Assembly (NCBI GenBank): GCA_030704225.1
Contig: CP131915.1
Coordinates: 1,240,001 to 1,304,000, forward strand
Length of the DNA: 64,000 nucleotides
Direction: 5' to 3'
Source: Kosakonia sp. H02
Lineage (GTDB): Bacteria; Pseudomonadota; Gammaproteobacteria; Enterobacterales; Enterobacteriaceae
Shown here piece by piece: positions 1 through 8,534 of the stretch (position 1 is its first letter; the number at the start of each line of letters is the position of its first letter). The notes under the pieces are model-generated. The model saw nothing but the letters and a program-made list of their open reading frames with translations, did not search any database and was not told the origin of the DNA. Made by a program: the position numbers and the translations under genes.

Positions 1-82
1 AGCTTACGCGGTCTACGGCGCGGAATTCGGCACCAACTTCGCCGAAGTGCACCGATAATTTATCTACATTTAATAACGCCAT
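1..82 (-). CDS. dppD: Dipeptide ABC transporter ATP-binding subunit DppD (5' end only)
   Basis: Only the first 27 codons are inside the window; the gene runs off the left edge. The visible N-terminus (MALLNVDKLSVHFGE) is that of DppD, one of the two cytoplasmic ATPases that power the Dpp dipeptide/haem importer. The start ATG lies 10 bases downstream of the dppC stop on the same strand, which is the normal dppABCDF order. The Walker motifs lie outside the window, so the identification rests on the N-terminus and position. Confidence 0.9.
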   Translation of the reverse strand, partial: MALLNVDKLSVHFGEVGAEFRAVDRVS

Positions 83-92
83 CTCGAACCTC

Positions 93-995
93 TTACTGCT
101 TCAGTTTGGGATCGAGCGCATCACGCAGGCCGTCACCCATCAGGTTAAATGCCAGCACCGTCAGCAGGATCGCGACGCCCGGGAAGGTCACGACCCACCA
201 GGCACTTTGTGCGAACTGCAACACGTCAGAGAGCATGGTGCCCCACTCCGGTGTTGGCGGCTGCGCACCCATGCCAAGGAAGCCAAGGGCGGCCATATCG
301 AGAATGGCGTTGGAAAAACCGAGCGACGCCTGAACAATCAGCGGCGCAAGGCAGTTTGGGAAAATATTGATGAACATTTGACGCATCGCGCCTGCGCCCG
401 CCACGCGAGAAGCGGTCACGTAATCGCGATTCACTTCCACCAGCACGGCAGCGCGGGTGAGACGTACATAGTGCGGCAAGGCGACAAAGGTTAACGCAAG
501 CGAGGCGTTAACAATCGACGGGCCGAATATCGCGACCAGCACCAGCGCCAGCAGCAGGCTTGGCAGCGCCAGCATGATATCGACGACACGCATGATGATG
601 TTATCGATAAGCCCGCCGAAATAGCCCGCCACCAGACCCAGCACAATACCGGCGACCAGCGACAGCACCACCACTAAACAGCCAACCAGCAGCGACAGAC
701 GCGCGCCAAACATCAGGCGCGAGAGCGTATCGCGGCCAACGTCATCGGTACCGAGAATGTGCGTCCAGGTGCCGCCATCCTGCCAGACCGGCGGCGCAAG
801 CAGCGCATCGCGGAACTGATCCGCCGGGTTATGCGGGGCGAGGAAGTTGGCGAAGACGGCAATAATCAGCATGACAACGACGTATGCCAGCCCGACAACC
901 GCGCCTTTGTTGCGTTTGAAATAGTGCCAGAACTCTTGCAGCGGGGTCATCGGCACCGGTGCAGAGACAACTTTGTTTTCAGTAACTTGTGACAT
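93..995 (-). CDS. dppC: Dipeptide ABC transporter permease DppC
   Basis: This is an inner-membrane permease of the peptide/nickel (DppC/OppC) family, 300 residues, the usual length. A hydrophilic N-terminal tail (about residues 1-30) is followed by a first membrane helix (VVGLAYVVVMLIIAVFANFL), a periplasmic section, and then a five-helix BPD-transport core. The EAA-type cytoplasmic loop that contacts the ATPases is visible around residues 198-215 (ASRVAGAGAMRQMFINIFPN). With DppB it forms the channel that takes up di- and tripeptides delivered by DppA. The gene starts 10 bases after dppB and ends 10 bases before dppD, so the genes are almost certainly co-transcribed. Confidence 0.96.
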   Translation of the reverse strand: MSQVTENKVVSAPVPMTPLQEFWHYFKRNKGAVVGLAYVVVMLIIAVFANFLAPHNPADQFRDALLAPPVWQDGGTWTHILGTDDVGRDTLSRLMFGARLSLLVGCLVVVLSLVAGIVLGLVAGYFGGLIDNIIMRVVDIMLALPSLLLALVLVAIFGPSIVNASLALTFVALPHYVRLTRAAVLVEVNRDYVTASRVAGAGAMRQMFINIFPNCLAPLIVQASLGFSNAILDMAALGFLGMGAQPPTPEWGTMLSDVLQFAQSAWWVVTFPGVAILLTVLAFNLMGDGLRDALDPKLKQ

Positions 996-1004
996 GATGG
1001 CCCC

Positions 1005-2024
1005 TTACTTCTTATGCCGAATACGCGGGTTCACCACGCCGTACAGCAGGTCGACCAACAGGTTGACGAGAATAATCATCGTCGCGACCAGCAATACCCC
1101 GCCCTGCACCACCGGGTAATCACGGCGTTGCAGTGCATCAATCAGCCAGCGGCCAAGGCCCGGCCAGGAGAAGATGGTTTCCGTCAGGATCGCACCCGCC
1201 AGCAGCGTGCCGACTTGCAATCCGATAACCGTCACCACCGGCAACATCGCGTTGCGCAGCGCATGGACGATAATTACGCGCATACGGGTCAGCCCTTTGG
1301 CGCGCGCGGTGCGGATATAGTCTTCGCCTAATACTTCCAGCATTGAGGAGCGCGTCATACGCACAATGACCGCCAGCGGAATGGTGCCGAGCACGACGGC
1401 GGGCAGGATCATGTGCGCGAGGGCGTCGATAAAGTTGCCCTCTTCGCCCCAAATGGCGGTATCAATCAGCATAAACCCGGTTAACGGGTTACTGTCGTCA
1501 AGGAACACCATGTCGCTGACGCGCCCGGAGACCGGGGTCAGGTTAAGCTGCACCGACACCAGCATAATCAGCATCATGCCCCACCAGAAGATAGGCATGG
1601 AGTAACCGGTCAGCGCGAGGCTCACGGCGGTGTGATCAAAGATGGAACCGCGCTTCACGGCGGCCAGTACGCCCACCGGAATACCCACGGCTACGGCAAA
1701 AATCATGGCGCAGACACCGAGTTCCAGCGTCGCTTTAAAACGCGGCACGAACTCGTCCCACACCGGGAGACGGCTCTTCAATGAGAGACCTAAATCGCCA
1801 TGTAATACGCCCCAGACATAGTGGACATATTGTTCCCAAAGCGGCTTGTCGAGACCCAGCTCGGCCAGCAACTGGGCATGACGCTCAGGAGAGATACCAC
1901 GCTCACCTGCCATGATCATTACCGGGTCGCCGGGGATCATATGGACAAAGGCAAAGGTGAGAAGGGTGATACCGATAAACGTGGGGATAACTAACCCCAG
2001 ACGTCGGAGGATGAACTGCAACAT
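1005..2024 (-). CDS. dppB: Dipeptide ABC transporter permease DppB
   Basis: This is the second inner-membrane permease of the dipeptide importer. I chose the ATG at 2024 (MLQFILRRLGLVIPTF), which gives 339 residues and the standard family N-terminus. An in-frame ATG 57 bases upstream would add an unconserved tail. The protein has an N-terminal TM helix, the OppB/DppB-type N-terminal domain (HMIPGDPVMIMAGERG) and an EAA loop near residues 238-260 (YIRTARAKGLTRMRVIIVHA). It follows dppA after a 140-base gap that contains a stable hairpin, and precedes dppC by 10 bases. In this family the hairpin separates the highly expressed binding protein from the less abundant membrane parts. Confidence 0.96.
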   Translation of the reverse strand: MLQFILRRLGLVIPTFIGITLLTFAFVHMIPGDPVMIMAGERGISPERHAQLLAELGLDKPLWEQYVHYVWGVLHGDLGLSLKSRLPVWDEFVPRFKATLELGVCAMIFAVAVGIPVGVLAAVKRGSIFDHTAVSLALTGYSMPIFWWGMMLIMLVSVQLNLTPVSGRVSDMVFLDDSNPLTGFMLIDTAIWGEEGNFIDALAHMILPAVVLGTIPLAVIVRMTRSSMLEVLGEDYIRTARAKGLTRMRVIIVHALRNAMLPVVTVIGLQVGTLLAGAILTETIFSWPGLGRWLIDALQRRDYPVVQGGVLLVATMIILVNLLVDLLYGVVNPRIRHKK

Positions 2025-2120
2025 AACCCGGATTCTCAGTAGTGACGCAACGCCTGGCGACGGTGCGTCTGTATTGCTCACAAATGTAGTTCCACTCTCT
2101 CACAAGAGGGAATAGACCGT

Positions 2121-2146
2121 TCCCCCTCCCCATACGGGGAGAGGGA
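2121..2146 (-). terminator. Intercistronic hairpin between dppA and dppB
   Basis: A stem of about ten pairs with one mismatch (TCCCCCTCCCC / GGGGAGAGGGA) and an ATAC loop lies between the dppA stop and the dppB start. There is no T-run after it on the transcribed strand, so it looks like an mRNA-stabilising or processing hairpin that keeps dppA expression above dppBCDF, not a true terminator. E. coli has a REP element in this gap; here the sequence is unrelated to REP. Confidence 0.55.
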
Positions 2147-2164
2147 AGTCAGGCATTGTACTTA

Positions 2165-3772
2165 TTATTCAACAGACACGTTTTCGAAGTGGTGTTTGCC
2201 TAATGGATCAACCACATAGCCTTTAACTTCTTTACGCACTGGCTCGTACACGGTGGAGTGAGCAACAATCAGCGCCGGAGCCTGATCATGCATCACAACC
2301 TGCGCTTGTTTGTACAGCTCAATACGCTTGTTGTGGTCGTCGGTCGCGCGCGCCGGTTGAATCAGGTCTTCAAACGGCTTGTAGCACCAGCGAGAGTAGT
2401 TGGAACCGTCTTTCGCCGCAGCACAGCTAAACAGGGTGGCGAAGAAGTTATCCGGATCCCCATTGTCGCCGGTCCAGCCCATCATTACGGCCTGGTGCTC
2501 GCCCGCTTTCGCACGCTTGAGGTATTCGCCCCACTCGTAGGTCACGATTTTGGCCTGTACGCCTACTTTCGCCCAGTCAGCCTGAATCATCTCAGCCATA
2601 CGGCGAGCGTTCGGGTTGTACGGACGCTGTACCGGCATCGCCCACAGTTCAACGGTAAAGCCTTTATCCTGACCGGCTTCTTTCAGCAGTTGCTTCGCCT
2701 TCTCTGGATCGTAGGTGTAGTCTTTAACGTCGTCGTTATAGCCCCACATGGTCGGCGGGATCAGGTTTTTCGCGGCCACGCCCGCACCCTGATAGACCGC
2801 TTTGATGATCGCTTCTTTATTTACCGCATAGGTCAGCGCCTGGCGGACTTTCACATCATCAAACGGTTTTTTCTCGGTATTGAAGGACATGTAACCGACG
2901 TTCAGGCCAGCCTGTTCCATCAGCGTGATGTTTTTGTCCTGCTTCATACGCGCGATGTCAGCCGGGTTCGGATACGGCATAACCTGACATTCGTTTTTCT
3001 GCAATTTGGCATAACGTACAGAGGCGTCCGGCGTGATGGAGAAGACCAGGCGATCGATTTTCGGCTTGGTGCCCCAGAAGCCATCAAACGCTTTGTACAG
3101 AATGCGCGAATCTTTTTGGTATTGCAGCAGCTGGAACGGACCCGTACCGATCGGATCGAGATCCACTTTATCCGGCGTGCCGGCTTTCAGCATGTTGTCA
3201 GCGTACTCTTTGGAGAGAATCGACGCGAAGTCCATCGCCAGGTCAGCCAGGAACGGAGATTCCGGGCGAGTCAGCACGAACTGAACGGTGTAGTCGTCAA
3301 CTTTCTTCACTTCGCTAATCAGGTCAGGTAAGCCCATGCCTTCGAAGTATTCGTAGCTGCCGCCAGAGATTTTGTGGTACGGGTTTTGATCGTTTTTCTG
3401 GCGATCGAAGGAGAACACCACGTCATCAGCGTTGAATTCACGCGTCGGTTTAAATTCTTTGTTGTCCTGCCACTTCACGCCTTTACGCAGGTGGAAAGTG
3501 TAGGTTTTGCCGTCATCGCTGATTTCCCACTTATCAGCCAGACCCGGGATCACTTCTGTAGTGCCGGTTTTGAATTCCACCAGACGGTTATAAATCGGTA
3601 CAGAGCTGGCATCGTAAGTGGTACCAGAAGTGAAAAGCTGTGGGTTAAAGCCTTCAGGCGAGCCTTCAGAACAATAAACTAGGGTTTTAGCCTGCACGCT
3701 TGCCGCGACGGTCATGGCCACCAGGCTAAGACCGAGCTTCAGCATCCCTGACTTCTTCAAGGAAATACTCAT
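2165..3772 (-). CDS. dppA: Periplasmic dipeptide-binding protein DppA
   Basis: This is the solute-binding component (SBP family 5) of the Dpp system. It captures di/tripeptides in the periplasm, delivers them to DppBC, and in E. coli also serves haem uptake and dipeptide chemotaxis. I chose the ATG at 3772 (MSISLKKSGMLKLG), preceded by GGAG seven bases away. It gives 535 residues, the same as E. coli, whereas the longer ORF adds 12 unconserved residues. A Sec signal peptide with cleavage after AASVQA (about residue 28) is clear. Family signatures include the GDNGDPDNFF segment and the C-terminus KGYVVDPLGKHHFENVSVE. It is the first gene of dppABCDF. Confidence 0.97.
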   Translation of the reverse strand: MSISLKKSGMLKLGLSLVAMTVAASVQAKTLVYCSEGSPEGFNPQLFTSGTTYDASSVPIYNRLVEFKTGTTEVIPGLADKWEISDDGKTYTFHLRKGVKWQDNKEFKPTREFNADDVVFSFDRQKNDQNPYHKISGGSYEYFEGMGLPDLISEVKKVDDYTVQFVLTRPESPFLADLAMDFASILSKEYADNMLKAGTPDKVDLDPIGTGPFQLLQYQKDSRILYKAFDGFWGTKPKIDRLVFSITPDASVRYAKLQKNECQVMPYPNPADIARMKQDKNITLMEQAGLNVGYMSFNTEKKPFDDVKVRQALTYAVNKEAIIKAVYQGAGVAAKNLIPPTMWGYNDDVKDYTYDPEKAKQLLKEAGQDKGFTVELWAMPVQRPYNPNARRMAEMIQADWAKVGVQAKIVTYEWGEYLKRAKAGEHQAVMMGWTGDNGDPDNFFATLFSCAAAKDGSNYSRWCYKPFEDLIQPARATDDHNKRIELYKQAQVVMHDQAPALIVAHSTVYEPVRKEVKGYVVDPLGKHHFENVSVE

Positions 3773-3815
3773 TGATTCTGCTCCAATGTGATATGTGTTG
3801 TTACCCATGCAATGG
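3773..3815 (-). promoter_or_regulatory. dppA mRNA leader with CA-rich stretch (candidate GcvB target)
   Basis: Read on the minus strand, the leader just upstream of the dppA ribosome-binding site contains GTAACAACACATATCACATT, a C/A-rich single-stranded-looking tract ending at GGAG. The small RNA GcvB represses dppA in E. coli and Salmonella through CA-rich targets of this kind. The assignment rests on composition and position only; the GcvB gene is not in the window. Confidence 0.45.
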
Positions 3816-4342
3816 GTATGTCCGACAGGCCTTTATTAGATTTTTACCCGGTCTGGTCGGTTGTGCCCGAGGGCGTTATGAGAGATGGGGATTCCTTTCA
3901 CAAGGTTGACTGAGTTGCAGTGCAGATTCTCCATGAAAAGCCCCTCATGCCCTACAATCTGTCAACAGAATGTCGAAACGTCAATACAGGTAACCAGGAT
4001 TTACAACGACGGTGAGAATCGGCAAACAAAGTTAAAAAAAAGTTCAAGCTGCTATTTTCAGCAGGGAAATTTATGCTAAGGGCGCAATGGCAGAATATTT
4101 CCCTTATAAATTGCGCGTACCCAGTGATTAACATTCACGCAGATTATGAAAAATTTCTTGCGAAATGATGAATATCTGAGCGATAAATACCGCGAACGTT
4201 AAAACGCACAGCGCAAAATGCTGAGATTATCCATAAGTAACGCGAAAAAAGATTGATACATATATAAATAAATACAATGGAATATCGTACAAAACGAGGA
4301 ACTGGCAGCGCGAAGTGGGGATAAGGGAGATTTAAGGTATTT
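3816..4342. promoter_or_regulatory. Upstream region of dppA
   Basis: This stretch between the dppA leader and the REP pair holds no convincing gene; short ORFs here have no ribosome-binding site or family look. It is AT-rich, especially at 4000-4340, and must contain the dppA promoter. I do not see promoter boxes good enough to place. Confidence 0.4.
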
Positions 4343-4418
4343 TGCCGGATGGCGCTGACGCTTATCCGGCCTACGGCAATTGTAGTAGGCCTGATAAGGC
4401 GAAGCCGCCATCAGGCAA
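4343..4418. repeat. REP pair (BIME) near proK
   Basis: Two REP units face each other. The first is GCCGGATGGCG...ATCCGGCCTAC (4344-4374), the second GTAGGCCTGATAAGGC...GCCATCAGGC (4385-4416). This is the usual enterobacterial BIME layout of two imperfect palindromes separated by about ten bases. A single related REP unit lies at 60838-60867. Confidence 0.85.
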
Positions 4419-4436
4419 TTTGACCGAACGCAGAAA

Positions 4437-4469
4437 GCAAAAAACCCAACCTTGCGGTTGGGCTTTTTT
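4437..4469. terminator. Intrinsic terminator downstream of the broken tRNA-Pro copy
   Basis: The stem CCCAACC / GGTTGGG has a TTGC loop. It is flanked by A-runs on the left and T-runs on the right, so it can work in both directions. Reading on the minus strand it follows the CCA end of the tRNA-Pro fragment, as a real tRNA terminator would. Confidence 0.75.
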
Positions 4470-4474
4470 GAATT

Positions 4475-4575
4475 TGGTCGGTGATAGAGGATAACTCGCC
4501 ACTGCGTGGCTCGCCCTGCGGGCCGTTGCTGAAGCAACGTTCTCTCGCTTCGCTCGAGTCGAACCTCCGACCCCC
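4475..4575 (-). pseudogene. Broken tRNA-Pro 3' portion split by a hairpin cluster
   Basis: On the minus strand 4575-4559 repeats the T-arm of proK (GGGGTCGGAGGTTCGA), and 4492-4475 repeats its 3' acceptor end through CCA (ATCCTCTATCACCGACCA). In proK these two pieces are continuous. Here 66 bases (4493-4558) sit between them, inside the T-loop. The insert is a string of short perfect palindromes: GCCAC-TGC-GTGGC, GCCC-TGC-GGGC, GTTGCT-GA-AGCAAC and CTCG...CGAG. No 5' half of a tRNA is present, so this cannot make a tRNA. Its flanking terminator resembles that of proK, suggesting a decayed tandem copy or an rtT-like repeat derived from the tRNA 3' end. Confidence 0.7.
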
Positions 4576-4605
4576 GGAGTTTCTCATCCTCTAAACGCCA
4601 GATGC

Positions 4606-4631
4606 AAAAAACCCCGCCGAGGCGGGGTTTT
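4606..4631 (-). terminator. proK terminator
   Basis: The stem ACCCCGCC / GGCGGGGT, followed on the minus strand by a run of T, sits six bases beyond the CCA end of tRNA-Pro. It is a typical tRNA-gene intrinsic terminator. Confidence 0.85.
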
Positions 4632-4637
4632 CAAATT

Positions 4638-4714
<77 letters not shown>

Positions 4715-4805
4715 AATGCGGGGCGCATCTTACTGCCCTCGACATGCCCCGTCAATCCTTTAATAGAAAAAAGCTAACTGACTGGTGATAAAGCCAGCAG
4801 CGCCG

Positions 4806-6488
4806 TTAATTCGCCGCCTGCGACGGTAAATGGCACCAGTTATTGTTCTCGTTAATCCCGCCGTTTGGCGAGGTATAACCCAGGCAACCCATAATGGTGT
4901 CGTACAGTTCCACGTGGCGACGCGGGGTTTTAAACGCCGCTTGCTGCTTGAGCTGCGCGAACATCTGCGCCTTCTCCGGGTCCTGCAAATATTTGTCCGA
5001 CATCCACACCATCATCGGCACGCGGAACTGCTCCGGCGGAGCCATATTGCGCGGTGTACCGTGCAGATGTTCCTGCTCGTTGATCGACTCACCGTGATCC
5101 GCCGCGTAGAAAATAATGGCTTTACGGTCGCGCATCTGATCAATCACGCTATCAATAAAGTGATCGACATAGGTCACTGAGTTATCGAAAGAGTTAATCA
5201 TCTCTTCTTTCGTGCATTTACGATCGACACCGGCACACTCCGGCGTCCACTGCGCGAAGCTGCGCGGATAACGTTGGGTGTAGTTAAAGTGCGAACCTTT
5301 GGTATGCAGAATAATCATGTGTTTACCGTCGGTTTTATTCGCAAGCGAACGCTGCATCTCTTCGACAAGCAGCATATCGTCGACATTCTTCCCGCGGTTG
5401 CGCGGCTCTGCGCCAATCTGCTCGCGGTACGCGATGTTATCCGCCATGGTGTTGCTGTAGAACCACATCTCGCTTTGCATAGCGTACAAATCGCTGGAGA
5501 AACCAAGCTGCTTGAGCACCGCGAAAATGTTCTGCTCTTTCAATGTGCGCTGCGGATTATCTTCTGCCCCACCTTCGCGCACAAACATACAGCGCAACGA
5601 GAGCTTGGTGGCGGTATCACAGGAGTAACCGCGAAACGCGACCAGGTTTTTCTCCTGCGCCAGTTTCGGCGTGGTATCACGGGAATACCCCAGCATCCCC
5701 ATATGATCCCAGCGCGTAGTCTCGCCGATAATAAACACCACCCACGTATCGTCGATACCTTTCGGTTCAACGTAGGTAAATTTCGTTGCCGGGTTCATCA
5801 ACGATTTATTGTCAGAGGATTCATCCACCTGTGCCCAGGCGTAAAGCCCCAGCGCAGAGAGCCAGTTTGATGGCAGATAGGAGTTCGCCACCACGCCACC
5901 GTAGCTTGGCATATCAACGCCCGAGGCGCGTTCAGTTTGCTTTTGCTGCACATCAAGCAGACGAATCGGCCCCCAGACCAACAAACCGGCCAGCAGCACC
6001 AGCCCTGCACTACGTGCGCGCGCGCCCGGCATTTTTAGCTGGCGCAGCAGCGTATCGCGACAGCGGTTATTCCAGATAAACAGCAGCGGCAGTGCGCTCA
6101 CCGCTACGACCCAGACGATAAGCTGCCAGCCCACCACTTCTTTGGATAAATCGATATCCGTGGTCATCACCGAGGCAATAATGCCGTAGCCGATCACCAC
6201 GTTGAGGAAAGTCATGTAATAGCTGGCAGCGGCAGAGAACACCACAATCAGCGAGGCGAGAATGCGCCAGACACGGCGACCCAACAGCGACAGGACGCGC
6301 AGTAAAAAGAAGGTGACCAGCACTGTAGCAGCGAGTTCGACGACCGCAGAAAGTCCTTTTACAACGGTGAACGCATGCGCATAACCATCAAACCGACGGT
6401 AAAAAACTGCGCTATTCATAAACAGACCGATATATAACGCCAACAACAAACTAAGTTTTTGCTGCGTTATTGCTTTTATATAGTTCAT
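4806..6488 (-). CDS. eptB: Kdo(2)-lipid A phosphoethanolamine 7''-transferase EptB
   Basis: This inner-membrane enzyme adds phosphoethanolamine to the outer Kdo of LPS and affects cationic-peptide resistance. I chose the ATG at 6488 (MNYIKAITQQKLS), giving 560 residues against 563 in E. coli; upstream codons are unconserved. About five TM helices occupy residues 1-180, followed by a periplasmic sulfatase-fold domain. The metal/nucleophile region VVFIIGETTRWDHMG and the HG/HxxGTP segment (AADHGES...HLHGTP) are visible. In E. coli eptB is Mn2+/PhoP-linked and repressed by the small RNA MgrR; I did not find MgrR here. The gene is monocistronic, downstream of proK as in E. coli. Confidence 0.95.
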   Translation of the reverse strand: MNYIKAITQQKLSLLLALYIGLFMNSAVFYRRFDGYAHAFTVVKGLSAVVELAATVLVTFFLLRVLSLLGRRVWRILASLIVVFSAAASYYMTFLNVVIGYGIIASVMTTDIDLSKEVVGWQLIVWVVAVSALPLLFIWNNRCRDTLLRQLKMPGARARSAGLVLLAGLLVWGPIRLLDVQQKQTERASGVDMPSYGGVVANSYLPSNWLSALGLYAWAQVDESSDNKSLMNPATKFTYVEPKGIDDTWVVFIIGETTRWDHMGMLGYSRDTTPKLAQEKNLVAFRGYSCDTATKLSLRCMFVREGGAEDNPQRTLKEQNIFAVLKQLGFSSDLYAMQSEMWFYSNTMADNIAYREQIGAEPRNRGKNVDDMLLVEEMQRSLANKTDGKHMIILHTKGSHFNYTQRYPRSFAQWTPECAGVDRKCTKEEMINSFDNSVTYVDHFIDSVIDQMRDRKAIIFYAADHGESINEQEHLHGTPRNMAPPEQFRVPMMVWMSDKYLQDPEKAQMFAQLKQQAAFKTPRRHVELYDTIMGCLGYTSPNGGINENNNWCHLPSQAAN

Positions 6489-6701
6489 GCAAGCAACTCT
6501 AAAAGAAGGAAAAGCGCCTGATAGCGTCAATGGATAACGATTCAGACTAAAAAAGTGCGAAGGAAGTTAACACGGGAAACTTCTGAAGCGCGCTAAGTAG
6601 ACCATAGCGGCGAGAAAAAGTGTCAGTGGGAAGTGCGATCCGGCCATATATTTACAAAAAATATATGGCCGTTGTCAGAAATATGTAACCGAAATCGGTT
6701 A

Positions 6702-7133
6702 TCAGGACGTGATGACGTTCAGTTTGACATCAATGTTGCCGCGCGTTGCATTGGAGTATGGGCAAACGATATGGGCTTTTTGCACCAGCTCTTCGGCTTC
6801 TTTATGATCCATGCCCGGCAGGTGGATATCCAGTTGCGCTTCAATCCCAAACCCGGTCGGCAATGGGCCAATCCCCACCTGACCTTCAATATAGGCATCT
6901 TGCGGCACGCTCTTTTTCTCGGTCGATGCAACATGCTTCAGCGCGCCAAGAAAACAGGCAGAGTAGCCCGCAGCGAAGAGTTGTTCCGGGTTGGTGACTT
7001 CACCGCCCGCACCGCCCATCTCTTTCGGCACACCCAGTTTGACATCCAGTACGCCATCAGAAGAGGTTGCGCGGCCATCACGGCCCCCGGTTGCTTTCGC
7101 TTTCGCACGATAGACCACTTTTTCTAAAGACAT
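6702..7133 (-). CDS. ohr: Organic hydroperoxide resistance peroxidase Ohr
   Basis: This is an OsmC/Ohr-family thiol peroxidase that reduces organic and fatty-acid hydroperoxides using lipoylated proteins. I used the ATG at 7133 (MSLEKVVYRAKA), giving 143 residues, a normal Ohr length. The two redox cysteines are present: Cys60 in SACFLGALKHV and Cys124 in HIVCPYSNATRGN. The C-terminus (NIDVKLNV) is typical. There is no adjacent MarR-type ohrR, so its regulation is not visible here. The gene lies between eptB and yhjX, where E. coli K-12 has no such gene, so it is a lineage-specific addition. Confidence 0.92.
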   Translation of the reverse strand: MSLEKVVYRAKAKATGGRDGRATSSDGVLDVKLGVPKEMGGAGGEVTNPEQLFAAGYSACFLGALKHVASTEKKSVPQDAYIEGQVGIGPLPTGFGIEAQLDIHLPGMDHKEAEELVQKAHIVCPYSNATRGNIDVKLNVITS

Positions 7134-7206
7134 TTGTGACTCCTTCTGTTGGAAGAACCTGACCAATAAGGATAGTCGCTTTAGCGGGAGTTTGCGGGAG
7201 GGATAA

Positions 7207-7235
7207 AAAACCGCCACATTTACGGCGGCGGTTTT
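7207..7235 (-). terminator. Terminator downstream of yhjX
   Basis: The stem AAAACCGCC / GGCGGTTTT, followed on the minus strand by a T-run, starts 14 bases past the yhjX stop, between yhjX and ohr. Confidence 0.75.
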
Positions 7236-7249
7236 ATTGTTCAATGCTA

Positions 7250-8452
7250 TCAAGCATGCGCTTCTGTATAGACGCGGCGTTGCGGCTGGCGAATGGTGGT
7301 TGACAGCGCCAGCGAGAGGATCAGCAGCGCGAAGATAACGCAGAAGGTGACATAGAAGCCGCCAAACAGCGAGGCGATGATGGAACCGCAGATGCTGCCG
7401 ATACCAAAGCCCAGGTAAATCACACCGTAGTTTTTCGCCAGGTTATTAAGGCCGAAGAATTCACTGACCAGCGACGGGAACACGGTGATAGTGCCACCAA
7501 AGTTAAAGGCAACACAGGCGATGGCAGCAAAGAAGCTTATGGCGTTCAGCGGTGCGAACAACAGTGCCGCCATGCCGACCAGCGAAATCACCTGGCCGAT
7601 GGTAATAACGCGGATACGGGCGATTTTGTCAGAGAGAATACCGAGCACCAGCCGGCCGCTCAGGTTAGCAATCGCGATCACTGTTACCGCATTCGCCGCG
7701 GTGGCGATATCCAGATGCACCATGCCCTGCGCGATATCTTTCGCCACGCCAATCACATACAGGCCACTCATACAGGCGGTCAGGAACATCACGGCCAGCA
7801 TCCAGTACTGCGGTTTACGCATCGACTGCGCCAGCGTGAAGTCATTTTCCACCACGCCATTCAGAGTGCTCACTTTCTGAAGCGGCGCGTCGGTCATCAG
7901 CATCGCACCGAAGACGATCATCACAAGCGTAATCGCGCCCCAAATCATAAAGGTGCTTTCCAGGCCGACGGTGGCGAGCAACTGGCTGTCGATAAATTTA
8001 AACCCCAGGCTGCCAAGGCCGTAGGAACCAATAGAAAAGGCGGAAATCAGCCCCTTACGTTCCGGGAACCATTTCACACAGTTAGAGAGGGTTAACAGGT
8101 AACCTGCGCCATCGGCCAGGCCCACCAGCACGCCGGCGCTCAGCCACAGCATCAACAAATTATTGGAATGCGCCGTCAGGAAAAAGCCGAGACCCAGCAG
8201 AATACCGGACGCCACAGTGACGCGTTTTACGCCAAAACGTTCCTGTAATTTTCCGGCGACCGATGACGAAAGCGCCAGACCCAGGCTCAACAGGCCAAAA
8301 GAAAACGCCACCTGGCTTACCGGCGCATGCAGTTTTTCCGCCAGCGAGCTATTGAACAAACTCCAGGTATAAACAGACCCTAATGCAAACTGCGTAATAA
8401 TGGTGCCGATCAGCGTCAGCCAGCGAGTGCGATTAGCAGTGGAAGTATTCAT
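7250..8452 (-). CDS. yhjX: MFS transporter YhjX (pyruvate-responsive)
   Basis: This is a 400-residue major-facilitator protein of the oxalate/formate-antiporter-like family with twelve predicted TM helices. The N-terminus (TRWLTLIGTIITQFALGSVYTW) and most of the chain match E. coli YhjX closely. The inter-helix motif GKLQERFGVKRV is visible after TM2. In E. coli yhjX is the main target of the pyruvate-sensing YpdA/YpdB two-component system, and a strong YpdB-type direct repeat lies upstream here (8535-8565). The transport substrate is not settled; a role in pyruvate transport or homeostasis has been proposed. Confidence 0.93.
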   Translation of the reverse strand: MNTSTANRTRWLTLIGTIITQFALGSVYTWSLFNSSLAEKLHAPVSQVAFSFGLLSLGLALSSSVAGKLQERFGVKRVTVASGILLGLGFFLTAHSNNLLMLWLSAGVLVGLADGAGYLLTLSNCVKWFPERKGLISAFSIGSYGLGSLGFKFIDSQLLATVGLESTFMIWGAITLVMIVFGAMLMTDAPLQKVSTLNGVVENDFTLAQSMRKPQYWMLAVMFLTACMSGLYVIGVAKDIAQGMVHLDIATAANAVTVIAIANLSGRLVLGILSDKIARIRVITIGQVISLVGMAALLFAPLNAISFFAAIACVAFNFGGTITVFPSLVSEFFGLNNLAKNYGVIYLGFGIGSICGSIIASLFGGFYVTFCVIFALLILSLALSTTIRQPQRRVYTEAHA

Positions 8453-8534
8453 GGCAGTTGTCCCGCAGAAGAATTAAAGAAATTCACTGCCAACAACCAT
8501 AACGAAGCGCATTTCATGCCAGGGTGAAAAAGGC

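Noticed and set aside
2258..3331. A 357-codon open frame antisense to dppA
   Set aside because: It is a shadow of dppA with no start signals.
4199..4537. A 112-codon ORF on the minus strand across the REP pair
   Set aside because: It reads through REP palindromes, a terminator and the tRNA fragment, so it cannot be a real protein gene.
4493..4558. Closely spaced palindromes considered as a CRISPR-like array
   Set aside because: The palindromes differ from each other and there are no spacers of constant length or cas genes.
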